Of a stretch of 64,000 nt of DNA, positions 11,790 through 21,759 are shown in pieces (position 1 is the stretch's first letter; the number at the start of each line of letters is the position of its first letter). The stretch covers positions 668,638,118 through 668,702,117 of the forward strand of contig CM060990.1 in the NCBI GenBank assembly GCA_030765065.1, given 5' to 3'. The position numbers and the translations under genes were made by a program. Below the pieces are notes generated by a model that saw only the letters and a program-made list of their open reading frames with translations, was not told where the DNA came from and made no database searches. This stretch comes from Deroplatys truncata. Taxonomy: Eukaryota; Arthropoda; Insecta; Mantodea; Mantidae.

Positions 11790-12162
11790 TGACGCAGTAA
11801 TTTGTATCACAAATTATGTAAATGTAAAGAGTGATTGTAGTGTGAATATGCATTATTGTGTGACATTGATTTGAGATGTTTGTTGATTGTAAGCATTGTC
11901 GAGAAGTAAGTTTATACGGCCTTACTGAAACTGACAATAATAGCGTGCAATAATGTAGCGAGGGGGTGAGCTGTTTATCATTATTAGAGACGAGCAAATG
12001 ACGTAATATTGGCGCGTTTTTCTTAGAATTTGCTGGAACATTTTCCCTAGAGCATATGTTTTCGTAATTTTCATTGGATATAAAAATAGACGCTAATGTT
12101 GGCGCGTTTTATTAACCAATAGCAGCTCGGTTATAATCTTTAGGCATATCGGGGTGTAGGAG

Positions 12163-12199
12163 TATAAAAAGGGCTAGGCCAGAGTCAAATTCGTTCAGT
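12163..12199 (+). promoter_or_regulatory. LTR-B core promoter: TATA box and TCAGT initiator
   Basis: TATAAAAAGG at 12163-12172 is followed by the arthropod initiator TCAGT at 12195-12199, about 34 bases from the TATA start to the initiator A. Upstream are AACCAATAGC (CCAAT box) near 12114 and two TTGGCGCGTTTT motifs near 12010 and 12104 that resemble E2F sites. This layout predicts sense transcription rightwards. Confidence 0.65.
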
Positions 12200-12630
12200 C
12201 TATCGGAAACATTTGTACACTACACGTCGTCTCCAGTCCATTACACGTCGTTGAATACATCGCACAGTTTATCGATTCGCAGGTTACGCGTAGCAAAGTT
12301 ATAAAAAAATCTCAAGTGTCGTAAAGTTAATTACACAAAAGTTGAAGTACGCGAATTAAGAATGAGCAGTAAATAAGTTATTATAACAGTTTCAGTTTGG
12401 GGAGTGTCAAGATTAATACGTAAAAGTGAATAATATGTTAAGGCAATAAAAGGTGTAAAACAAATTCTTTCATCAGTGTTATCTTTGGATAAAAGACTCC
12501 TTTCCGTTTACACACCTTGTATAAGATAAGTGCTCGACCAAAAAGATCATAGCTAGCCGGAGGACAGTGAACCAAAAATTAAATAAAATAACAGGCGCTC
12601 AGTAAATGATAACACGAAGTGACCGCGACA

Positions 12631-12725
12631 AATTGTCTTTTATACGTGCGGCAAATAAACAGTAGTATTCTTTCAAACAAACCTAACAAAGAATCACGTC
12701 GCAAATTGACTCCCAAAGGTGGGGC
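12631..12725 (+). repeat. Two PBS-like motifs inside LTR-B1
   Basis: AATTGTCTTTTATACGTGCG (from 12631) and AATTGACTCCCAAAGGTGGG (from 12704) align with AAT plus the tRNA-Lys PBS TGGCGCCCAACGTGGGGC. Both follow a CA (GCGACA and GTCGCA), as at an LTR end. Confidence 0.7.
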
Positions 12726-12760
12726 TCAATAAATAAATAAACAAAATACCGTAGCAAAAA

Positions 12761-13716
12761 TCATAAACGAATAATATTAATAATAATAACAATAGTTCCT
12801 TTCGTACAAAGAAAATCAGCTAAGGTTGTAAGTTAATGCTCCTTTAAAAATTCGACAAATTCATTTACAAAATTTTCATGAAAAAATAAAGTCTGAGCAT
12901 TTTAGGCTTATACATTATTTTTCACCTCCCCCACGTTTAAATGTCCTGCAGTGGGATAACCATAGCCAACCAACTGGAAATTTGTACGGAATTTTTGTCT
13001 AAGTACTTTAAAAGTCAAGAAAGAGTGTGTTTTACATACTCCAAATTATTTCTTTTTCGTAAGTTTTAAAAACATGCAAGGAATATACAAACATAATGAG
13101 CACTTCTGATGCACGGATGCATTAAATTTTGAATATGTAACAGTTTCCATCATGTGGGACATTGACCCAAAAATATGTAGTTTAATTAAGTTGATATATC
13201 AAAAAAGTTTAAAAAGAATTTAGATTTAAAAAAATTATGTATGTGCCACAAATAGAGCTATGACATAAATCAAACTAATTTAAATAAAATTGTGAAGTTT
13301 AGCGTGTCTTCAAGTAAAATGTTACGTTTTCTGGTTCATTAGGAGTTTAGAAAGCACTTTATTAGCTCAAGATGAGGCATAGTGGGAGTGGTTTACAAAT
13401 TCATGAAAAAGGGCTTATCAGCTTATCAGCTAATAATTGGATACGACCATAAACCTCGCAGCTGATGTGAATATGTTGCGTATATTCATATATACTGATA
13501 AGCCTTTTACGATTTGGGTTTAATCGTTGTTGTCTTAGCAGACCGCCTGTCGCTAAGAAATACGCATCCATAAAGAAAGATCAAAAAACGAGAGCTTATT
13601 AATGGGAGCTCATTAGCGAGATTTGAATGTGAATTTTTTTATTTTTATTATAAGAGGTTATCAACGCATAAATTCAAAATCTTCTTTGTGATTATTGATT
13701 TTTATTCAAACAACAT
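12761..13716. other. AT-rich stretch, no feature seen
   Basis: No coding or repeat signal beyond a short TCAGCTTATCAGCT duplication near 13418. Confidence 0.45.
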
Positions 13717-14035
13717 GCCGAGGCGGCCCGGGTTCAATCCCAGGGACCCGTATGTGGGACTTGTGGTGGACAAAGCGGCGTCTGGGCGGGTTTTCTCCGG
13801 GTTCTCCGGTTTTCCCCGCCATTCATTCCACCAACTGCTTCATCATCACCTTTCCTTTCATCCATTTCACCATCATTTCGTTTCATCTACTTCCTTCCTC
13901 GCATACCAGGCATGCTGATCACCCATCCTGGATATTCTTTCTGATCCTCAACGGGCCTCGTACCCCAGGCATCCGCCTGTAAGTCCTGGGTGGTGTAAGT
14001 CCTACATAAGAGGAGGTTAAACAGAGAAAGAAGAA
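13717..14035 (+). mobile_element. SINE family 1, 5'-truncated copy (SINE1b)
   Basis: It begins inside the tRNA-like head (CGAGGCGGCCC, then B box GGTTCAATCCC) and runs through the GGGTTTTCTCCGGG block. It ends with the family's AGAGGAGGTTAAACAG and a GAA-rich tail. It is very similar to 1201-1567 in the opposite orientation. The A-box half is missing. Confidence 0.8.
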
Positions 14036-14424
14036 GAAGTAAATCCTTTATCTTTAAGCACAGTGCGGTTCAAGAGCAATATTATGAAAGTTGTACTTTA
14101 TGGGAAAAGGAAAACTTTGTATGATGCGTTAAATAAATTAGGTTTAAAATTTAGTGTCCAAATTAGAATTAAATTAAAACATTTACCATAAGAAACAAAT
14201 AGGTGCTACCAAAACAACATTATATTGCTGGAGTATGTAAGAAATAACTGTTATAATCGCACTCACTATGACATTAGCCAATGACAGGTAGAGTATGTTA
14301 GTCAGTTGGCCAATCAAAGTCGTACTACACTGATAGTATTTCATGGTGGTGCATTTGTTTTTAATTTGTATGAATACAGTGAGTGAGATCACATAGGCTG
14401 TGGCTACAATAATAGCAACTGAAA
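14036..14424. other. No supported feature
   Basis: The minus-strand frame 14183-14596 overlaps the more plausible plus-strand frame that follows. Its hydrophobic translation is not recognised. Confidence 0.35.
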
Positions 14425-14622
14425 ATGCCGCGCTTTGGAAGAGGAAATATTGGTAATATAAAAGCAGGTGTAGATAATTTAACGCCAGAAAACACAAAGA
14501 AGAACAAAGGTATGGTGTGGAACAAACTTTCAGAATTCTGTACGGAGAGAAATATAAAATTGACGGCTCAGTTAGCGACAAAGAGATTGCTTCCATTCTA
14601 CAGGACTAACAAACGTGGTTGA
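14425..14622 (+). pseudogene. Possible DUF3504/Crypton-like N-terminal fragment
   Basis: The frame starts MPRFGRGNIGNI and contains LTPENTKKNKGMVWNKLSEF then CTERNI. This resembles the helical N-terminal region of DUF3504/Crypton-derived tyrosine-recombinase-like proteins. After about residue 48 another frame (DGSVSDKEIASILQD) looks like the true continuation, so a frameshift is likely. No recombinase catalytic part follows. The family call is from memory of the motif style and is uncertain. Confidence 0.3.
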
Positions 14623-14859
14623 CGCTAAACTTGGTAATTTCGTTTATAAGCTTCTCGTGTAATTATCTAGCCGAGTAGCACTTGTGCTGATAGTTTTACG
14701 TGGCAATTTAATTTCGGTTTCAAATTCATGCATCTTTTCTAGGTTAATTACTTCTCGACCTTGAGTTTCGAAATAATTATTATCACTAAAAGAAGCATTC
14801 GTTAACCTCAATGAAATTGCTATAAAGCTATCAGCACTATTGCTTCTACTGTCGATAAT

Positions 14860-15539
14860 TGAAGAAGATCGTTTGTTGTATTGTTATTTGCACCACGCTT
14901 TGGGCGTCAATTTGAAGAGGTTTGTATTGAGGGAGTTGTATTATAGTTCAACGGTTGGGGAGCCGAACTTGAAGTAGCTGCAACCGCACGTATGGTACCC
15001 GGTAGCCTTCGTCCAAAAATTTAAAAATATTAACTTTGTAATTTGACTGTTTCTTTAAATATTATATTTATGTTTGCCTCGGCTGCGTCAGTATTATTGT
15101 TAGAGACATGGATGTCTTAGCAGGGTTGTGGTGCGGCTAAGAATGTAGGCTTACACAGATTATAACTTTTACTTCACTACATTTATTAATGCTTGACACA
15201 ATTTAAATAACACTTCACTGATATAGAGAGAGAGAGCTGTGAGATTTTTTTTATTAATTACTTGCACTTTTTAACACAAACTATTTCTGTCTCACACGAA
15301 TACGTATAAAATTTCTCGAGGACGTATCCAGCGTCCGGTTAGAAACACTGCCTACAAGCAACGCGTCCAGTTATGAGAACGGTCTACAAGCAACTGACTT
15401 GATTTCTACCGCCACATTTGTAAATTTCCGTATTTCAAGTCCCTGATTGGCTATTCCTAATCCAATAGAATACTTTTATTCAACTTAAGCCTCTTTTTTT
15501 TGTTTGTTGATTGGCTATTTTATAAACTGTCTCAAAATT
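14860..15539 (-). mobile_element. Solo LTR, family A (LTR-A1), truncated
   Basis: Antisense copy starting TGAAGAAGATCG, with a PBS-like GCACCACGCTTTGGGCGTCA near 14894. It is followed by the family's GGAGCCGAAC, GCCTCGGCTGCGTCAG and GAGCTGTGAG landmarks. It stops near 15539, about 260 bp short of the expected CTGCCTCA end, where a Merlin/Tc1 composite begins. The missing part is not found on the far side. Confidence 0.75.
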
Positions 15540-15541
15540 CT

Positions 15542-15812
15542 CGATTTGGACGACGTGACCGGAACCGCCAATTTTCCTTCTTGCATTGTATTCGGTATCG
15601 TTAGAAATCATGCATATTTCACAACGTAACTAAACCAGTCATTGTCCGCGAGCTCATACATTGGTCTCCTACATAACACTCCACAACTGTCTCCTCATAT
15701 GATGAGCAAAAGCAATAGTATTTGACCGAGCAATTGCTTTGCCCGCTCGAACCACGTTGCCTTGCACACAGATTTGACGCAGCCACGCTAGTCCTCCAAC
15801 AATGAAGCACTA
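15542..15812 (-). pseudogene. Merlin transposase N-terminal fragment
   Basis: About 270 bp nearly identical to 19158-19432. On the minus strand one frame reads WFERAK then ILLLLLIIW and MYELADND, the N-terminal part of an ISXO2/IS1016-like (Merlin superfamily) transposase. The catalytic part is absent. It is joined directly to a Tc1 fragment at 15813, so this is a rearranged piece. Confidence 0.6.
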
Positions 15813-16358
15813 CATGGTGGTGTTATGGTGTGGTCGTGTTTTTCCTGAAGGGGGCTTGCAACCCTTGATTTTTTGCGTGGCACGATCACAGCGCAGACCT
15901 AAATTGATATTTTAAGCACCTTCTTGCTTCCCGCTGTTGAAGAGCAATTCAGGGATGGCGATTGCATCTTTCAACACGATCGAGCACCTGTTCATACTGC
16001 ACGGGCTGTTGCGGAGTGGTTACACGACAATAATATCCCTGTAATGGACTGGCCTGCACAGGGTCCTGACTTGAGTCCTATAGAATACCTTTGGGATGTT
16101 TTGCAAAGCCGACTTCGTGCCAGGCCTCACCAACCTACATCGATACCTCTCCTCAGTTCCGTACTCCGTGAAGAATGGACTGCCTTCCCCAAGAAACCTT
16201 CCAGCACCTGATTGAAAGTATGCCTGGGAGAGTGAACGCTGTCATCAAGGCTAAGGGTGCGCCAACACCATATTGACTTCCAGCATTGCCGATGGAGGGC
16301 GCCACGAACTTGTACGTCATTTTCAGCCAGGTGTCCGGATACTTTTGATCACGTAGTG
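15813..16358 (+). pseudogene. Tc1-like transposase 3' fragment with right TIR
   Basis: The frame 15924-16211 reads FQHDRAPVHTARAV, MDWPAQGPDLSPIEYLWDVL and RLRARPHQPTSIP. This carries the second Asp and the final Glu of a DD34E Tc1-type catalytic domain. It matches the element at 37776-39021 closely. The 5' half, including the DNA-binding domain, first Asp and left TIR, is missing. The right TIR ACTTTTGATCACGTAGTG (ending 16358) is followed by TA, the usual Tc1 target. Confidence 0.85.
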
Positions 16359-16862
16359 TATGTTACTTTGAGATTTCGACCTAACTAGGAAGATGAAGCA
16401 TTCCTTACGAAGTCAAAGACTCCCACCATTATGATTTAACCAGAAAGACGACGCTACTGACGGAGTATGCCGCTTTAAAACAAATGACGTACAATGTGCA
16501 CGAAAATTATTTGAAGGTCAATTGGCCGTTCCTCATAGAAAATGTGAAGAAATACTTTGTGATGAGGCGAGAATCATATAAATGTTGGAAGCAGGTACAA
16601 GGAGACATATGTGGTTTTTTAAATAGTATTGTGGCCTGTTGGAGGATTGGAAATAAAGCAAAATTCCCATTAATGTCTTATGAAGCATAAGCATAAAAGT
16701 AATCCTACGTCCTGAAAATTAAATATCGATTTAACCACATGATTTGCTGTTCTAATAACTCAACCATGCTTGCAACGGCTCCACCTTCCCTGTCTAAATA
16801 TAAAATTTACAAAAAAAAGAGAATCAAAATAAAAATCACAGTCTTTATTCATGACGCATAGT
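16359..16862. other. Unassigned; one 68-codon ORF
   Basis: The frame 16484-16690 starts MTYNVHENYLKVNWPF and is slightly protein-like, but I cannot place it. It lies between a Tc1 end and an LTR and may be an older transposon relic. Confidence 0.3.
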
Positions 16863-17860
16863 TGAGGCAGTATTTTTAACACTTGAATAATTTCAATTAA
16901 ATTATATAATATGTAAATTCAATAACAGCCCGCCTTGAAGCAATATGTATATAATAATTTTTAAAATGTACGTAACAGTCATTGCAAATGCTTATATTAT
17001 TGTAAGCATGTTTAATAATGTTATGTGAATACATTACATACTTTAATAATGTAAGAGCTGTGAGAACAATAAGTTTAAAGATGCTAACAATGAGGTAACA
17101 ATGAAGTAACCTTGAGGCAATAATGAGTTTGAAAGTTTAAATATTACTAGTCATGATTAGAGCAACAACAACGTAAATTTTGTGACAGTTTAAAATTAGC
17201 CAATCAACAGCTAGAAAAAGCTTTAATTAAATGCAGGTATTCTTTTGGACTAGGATTAGCTAATCAGAGACTTGAAATACAAAAGCTTACGGGTTTTGAC
17301 GTTTGAAATGTGTTCAGTTGCCTACAGCCCTTGGTAGTGACCGAATGGAAGATGTGTTCTCTATAGAAATATTACGTATTCGTGTGTAACAAAAATTAAG
17401 TATACGCGTTAACACAGTGCATGTATTAAATAAAAGAATCTCACAGCTCTTAATATCAGTGTAGTGTTATTTAATTTGTGCCAAGGATTAATAAAAAGAA
17501 GTGAGTTTAAACTTAAAATCTGTGTAAGCCTACATTCCAGTCGCACCACGCCCTGATTAAAAGAAACGTGTCTCTACAAACATTAGTGACGCAGCCGAGG
17601 CAAACATAAATACTATCTATAGAAGTAGTTTAATAACAAAGTTAATATTATTTTTTAAACTTGGAGTGTAACAACAAAAATACATCTTCAAATATGCTTC
17701 TCATACGTAGCAGCATATTACGTAACAAATTATCTACTTCAAACTAACGCCCAAAGCTTGGTGCAAAAACTCCAACAGTAAAACTTTCAACAACAATAGA
17801 CTACAACAGTTGAAGAACAATACTTCTTCAAGTTGGCTTCCCAGGCGTGAGGATAATAAA
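16863..17860 (+). mobile_element. Solo LTR, family A (LTR-A2)
   Basis: Sense copy starting TGAGGCAGTATTTTTAACAC. It contains the CCAATCA boxes (17212, 17262), AATAAA near 17491, ACACCACGCC-type and GACGCAGCCGAGGCAAAC landmarks. Two degraded PBS-like units follow: ACGCCCAAAGCTTGGTGC near 17746 and TTGGCTTCCCAGGCGTGAGG near 17834. The right limit is approximate because no target duplication was found. Confidence 0.7.
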
Positions 17861-18576
17861 TTGCGTAAGCAAAATATCTTTTCATATTTCAGAAAACTTC
17901 TTTTTGGTGCTCCCTGCAATCTGTGTCATTGGTACACATTAGTTTGCAATACCTAAAAATAATCCACTTGAAACACACTAAAAGGAAGCCGAAGAGACGC
18001 AGTGCCTTCGCGCATACGAACTCCAAACTTCGCTTTCAGAATCAGGTCGCATAACAAAACCGGAAAAGTGTTCAAAAATGTGTTTAAAACGCAATAACCG
18101 GCCCTGTGTAGTAAGGGGTTTTGAAAATCCTAATTTATGATGTTCTGCTTAAACAGATGAGAATGTGTTTTGGATGCTGGTAGACGTTTTGGCTTTTATA
18201 TGGTGTAAATAATTTTATGTGCAATTCAGGTATTTTAAAGAGAGACTAACTGGCAAAAATTACTAAAACAATATCATTTTTAGTTATGTAGTCTTATCAA
18301 TTGAAATTACGGTTCAACTTTCCAACATGTGACGCGAGATTTTTTTTCTATGTCCAATATCAGTGGCATAGTTTTTCGTCGGCTTTACATTTTTTGGTGT
18401 AATATATAGCAGAGTTATTTTTAATTTGATTTCATGCTGGAGAACGCTTTCTTAACATATCTTAAGGTTTATAATTATTTATTTATTTACTTTCGCATGT
18501 AGCCATATTGAACATTTCAGTGCATCTTAATTATGCACCTTGCACCACTTAAAACAATGCAGCCAACAGTCTCTGT
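17861..18576. other. AT-rich stretch, no feature seen
   Basis: No ORF or repeat supported. Confidence 0.45.
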
Positions 18577-18647
18577 GTTCCTAAATTACACTAACTGTAT
18601 AACTATGTACACTGTCCCTAAATTACGCTAACTAGCTATGTGCACTG
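18577..18647 (+). repeat. Imperfect ~36-bp tandem duplication
   Basis: CCTAAATTACACTAACT...ACTATGTACACTG is followed directly by CCTAAATTACGCTAACT...GCTATGTGCACTG. Confidence 0.6.
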
Positions 18648-18689
18648 AAACTAACTCGTTAACTTAACTACCCTAACCTAAACCTTAAT

Positions 18690-19432
18690 TAAACTCAATC
18701 GCTACACCACAGGTAGACCTTCCTAATGTCTTCAAATTAGTTCCTGGAAACGGTCTGCTGAACGGTTCTTGGTGTCAGCATGCCACATCTTCTCACTAGA
18801 TGATCCCTCGAATGCCGCCTCTGGATGGTCGATGCCGTAGAGCTCGCCAGCGTGATTCAATGTTATTCCTGTGCACATTTGTCACCGAATCCACAAAGTA
18901 CATAGAATAATTGACTGCAAGTTGGACAGCAAATCCTCCAGGCATTAGCCCATAGTAGCCCCTCCAGGCATCGGTGTGAATGGTGCTGGTGATCTCTAGG
19001 TGCCCTGCAATTAAATGACAGAGGTGTTTGCATTCCTATTATTATGATTATGGCATATCCTCATCCACCTCTCATTTTTTTCAACCTATCATCCCAAGGG
19101 TTCAGTTGCCCTCTACAATACGCCCCCGATGGAACTTGTATCATCGTATTTTGCTTCTCGATTTGGACGACGTGACCGGGACCGCCAATTTTCCCTCTTG
19201 CATTGTATTCAGTATCGTTAAAAATGAGGCATATTTCACAACAGTAACTGAACAAGTCATTGTCCGCGAGCTCATACATTGGTCTACTACATAACACTCT
19301 ATAATTGTCTCCTCATATGATGAGCAATAGCAATAGCATTTGACCGAGCAATAGCTTTGCCCGCTCGAACCACGTTGCTTTGCACACAGATTTGACGCAG
19401 CCACGCTACGTCCTCCAACAATGAAGCACTAC
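18690..19432 (-). pseudogene. Merlin (ISXO2/IS1016-like) transposase relic
   Basis: On the minus strand the N-terminal region reads WFERAK..LLLLIIW, then ARGKIGGPGHVVQIE, the usual beta strand before the first catalytic Asp. After a degenerate gap, a clean frame from 19013 down to 18805 reads IHTDAWRGYYGLMPGGFA, VNYSMYFVDSVTNVH and RNNIESRWRALR. These are the second Asp and the Glu of the ISXO2-like DDE domain. The first Asp (normally IDES) is lost to a small deletion at IEKQ, and the frame changes at least twice. TIRs were not found. Confidence 0.75.
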
Positions 19433-20346
19433 CTTTGCCTCACGATTGCTGCATTTCTCCTCCTAGTTGTTTTTCTTATACTTTGCCACGGCTGCTCGAG
19501 CATGAGATCTTAATCTCTGGGTATGCGTGGATGTGTACAGAGAAACACGAACGCTTTCTTGGAACACTTTTATTTTCACCATTTAAAATAAAACCTAAGG
19601 TTGCCGATCACTTTTAAATGCATACGATGCTACTGTGTCTTTACCAAGACCGAATATTATTAACTACAGCTGAACGTTCTACCCTCTTGCATGTTCGCTG
19701 CCAATGTTCACAACTCGACGAGAATGTCGTCTCGTTCTCACCAATCGCTCACGACAGAATGAATTTCACCACCGCGCTACAAAGAGGAAAAACTCCTAAC
19801 TTCCCCTCTCTCCCCTCAAAACTCTCCTCAAACTTAGCGTCATGAAGCCTCTAATGACCTTCACATCCCGGCCAGTCCAACTGTGCCCATAAATTCCAAG
19901 AGAAACTGGCTTCAGCTATTTTACCCTTTATAGCTGTGGCTGGTACCTAATTAGCTAAACTGTGCCTGTCTGGTCTTTCTGTCGCTTTTAACAGTCAACA
20001 ATTTTGCAATGCTTCTCCTTTTTATACATACACTGAAATTAAATATTTTATAATATATTTTATATCACTATCCTTCTCAGATTATTATGACACTTATTGA
20101 CTTCATAATTTCGGCTTCAGATTGCGTGACTCTTTCAAGACAAGTTCTAAAAAGAATAATAAATAAACGTAACTACTAAATAATTATTAATACTAATAGC
20201 CATAGGAGCAGGGCTCTATTTCATCACTCACCTACCTAGAGCACAAATCGGGATACGTGTAACCCCGTCTGTTAATGTTGTGCTGTAAAAAATTAGATTC
20301 ACAACATAAGATTCCTGTTCTTAGCAAATCCCCATCAAATAATAGC
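19433..20346. other. No supported feature
   Basis: Only short ORFs without recognisable content. Confidence 0.45.
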
Positions 20347-21060
20347 TGAAGGCAGAGACAGTATGCTTAACACTTAAATTATATAATATGTAAATTCAAT
20401 AACAGCCCGCCTTGAAGCAATATGTATGTAATAATTTGTAAAAATGTATGTAACAGTCATTGCAAATGCTTATATTATTGTAAACATGTTCAATAATGTT
20501 ATGTGAATGCATTATGTAATTTAATAATGTAAGAGCTGTGAGAATAATAAGTTTAACGTAGCTAACAATGAGGTAACAATGAGATAACCTTGAGGCAATA
20601 ATGATTTTGAGAGTTTAAATGTTACTAGTCATGATTAGAACAACAATAATGTAAACTTTGTGACAGTTTTTAAAGTAGCTAATCAATAGCCAGAAAAAGC
20701 TTTAATAAAATGCAGGTATTCTATTGGACTAAGATTAGCCAATCAGAGACTTGAAATATAGAAGTTTAAAATATGTATACGCGTTAACAAAGTGCAAGTA
20801 TTAAGTAAAAGAGTCTCACAGCTCTTAATATCAGTGTAGTGATATTTAGTTTGTGTCAAGGATTAATAAAAAGAAGTGAATTTAAACTTAAAATCTGAGT
20901 AAGTCTACATTCTTGTCGCACCACGCCCTGATTAAGAGAAACGTGTCTCTAAAGTAATACTGCAGCATATTACGTAACAAACAATCTTCTTAAAAATTGA
21001 CGTCCATACGTGGAGATAAATAAATAAACAAACTCCAACGTAAAGACAATACTTCAAGGC
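20347..21060 (+). mobile_element. Solo LTR, family A (LTR-A3)
   Basis: Sense copy with a mutated start (TGAAGGCAGAGACAGTAT) followed by the family sequence, including AACAGCCCGCCTTGAAGCAA and AGCCAATCAGAGACTTGAAA. AATAAAAAGAAGTG is at about 20865. The PBS-like region is short (ATTGACGTCCATACGTGGAG at 20997). The ~230-bp stretch between LTR and PBS-like unit seen in other copies is deleted. Ends are approximate. Confidence 0.7.
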
Positions 21061-21757
21061 AGACCTCTGTATCATTGAGGTACACCGACAGATCAATCTT
21101 ATGAATCGGACGAGTCATTTCTAAAAGCGTTATAATCTGAAAGAATATATCCAAGAACATACAACCTACAGCTTCTCGCACCAGAATAAATTGAGCTCGG
21201 CCTGCATGTCCGTGTTTATAAATCAGTAAAATCACAGAGAAAACATAGCACTTTTCAAAAGTGACCGGCGCTAATCGCTTTCAGATTGTACCGCACAATT
21301 GTCGTGCAGATGTCTGGGGATTTTTTTTTTGCAGAGGTTGGCTAGGACTGCTGATGTGCATGTTGGCTGCTAAGTGACAAGGAATAAGGTTTGTGGTCAT
21401 CGGTCATTTCTGTCTGCTTGTGCATGCGCATTGGTGAACCTTCGCAAATGTTCGAAATTTTCTTCGAAATTTCCTCTTTAATTTGATGCATATATGAATT
21501 CCGCATCACTTCACAGAAAAATGTTCTCCTATACACTTCGGGGAGAGATAAACCTTAGCTCATCCATGAGGGGAGATTTGCTCTACAGATTGGCACTATT
21601 GTGAAGTATGGCAGCTTCTGTATACCAAGCCATATGCTTTCTTTCTTTGCAAATATGTGTGAGTTTCCTTTCTGCAGTCTTGTTTCGGAGAGGTTTCTCT
21701 GTGAATTACATTTTCGGGTATAAATTACACGTTTTCTCAGTAACTACTTTAACCAAC
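21061..21757. other. No supported feature
   Basis: Minus-strand ORFs 20990-21235 and 21342-21536 have no recognisable similarity. Confidence 0.4.
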
Positions 21758-21759
21758 TA

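Larger units (their letters stand above)
11790..12756 (+). mobile_element. Solo LTR, family B (LTR-B1), 967 bp
   Basis: It starts TGACGCAGTAATTTG and ends CCGTAGCA. It is flanked by AAAA on both sides (11786-11789 and 12757-12760), giving a 4-bp target duplication. The proximal 841 bp align with the nested LTR-B2, which ends at the equivalent of 12630 (...ACCGCGACA). The last 126 bp contain two tRNA-Lys PBS-like motifs (12631-12652 and 12704-12725), so they lie inside this LTR. AATAAA occurs at about 12449. No gag or pol follows. The AAAA duplication is low-complexity, so alone it is modest evidence, but the same layout recurs in LTR-B3. Confidence 0.75.

Noticed and set aside
14183..14596. 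137-codon minus-strand ORF, membrane-like
   Set aside because: Overlaps the more plausible plus-strand frame starting at 14425; hydrophobicity is expected from AT-rich antisense sequence.
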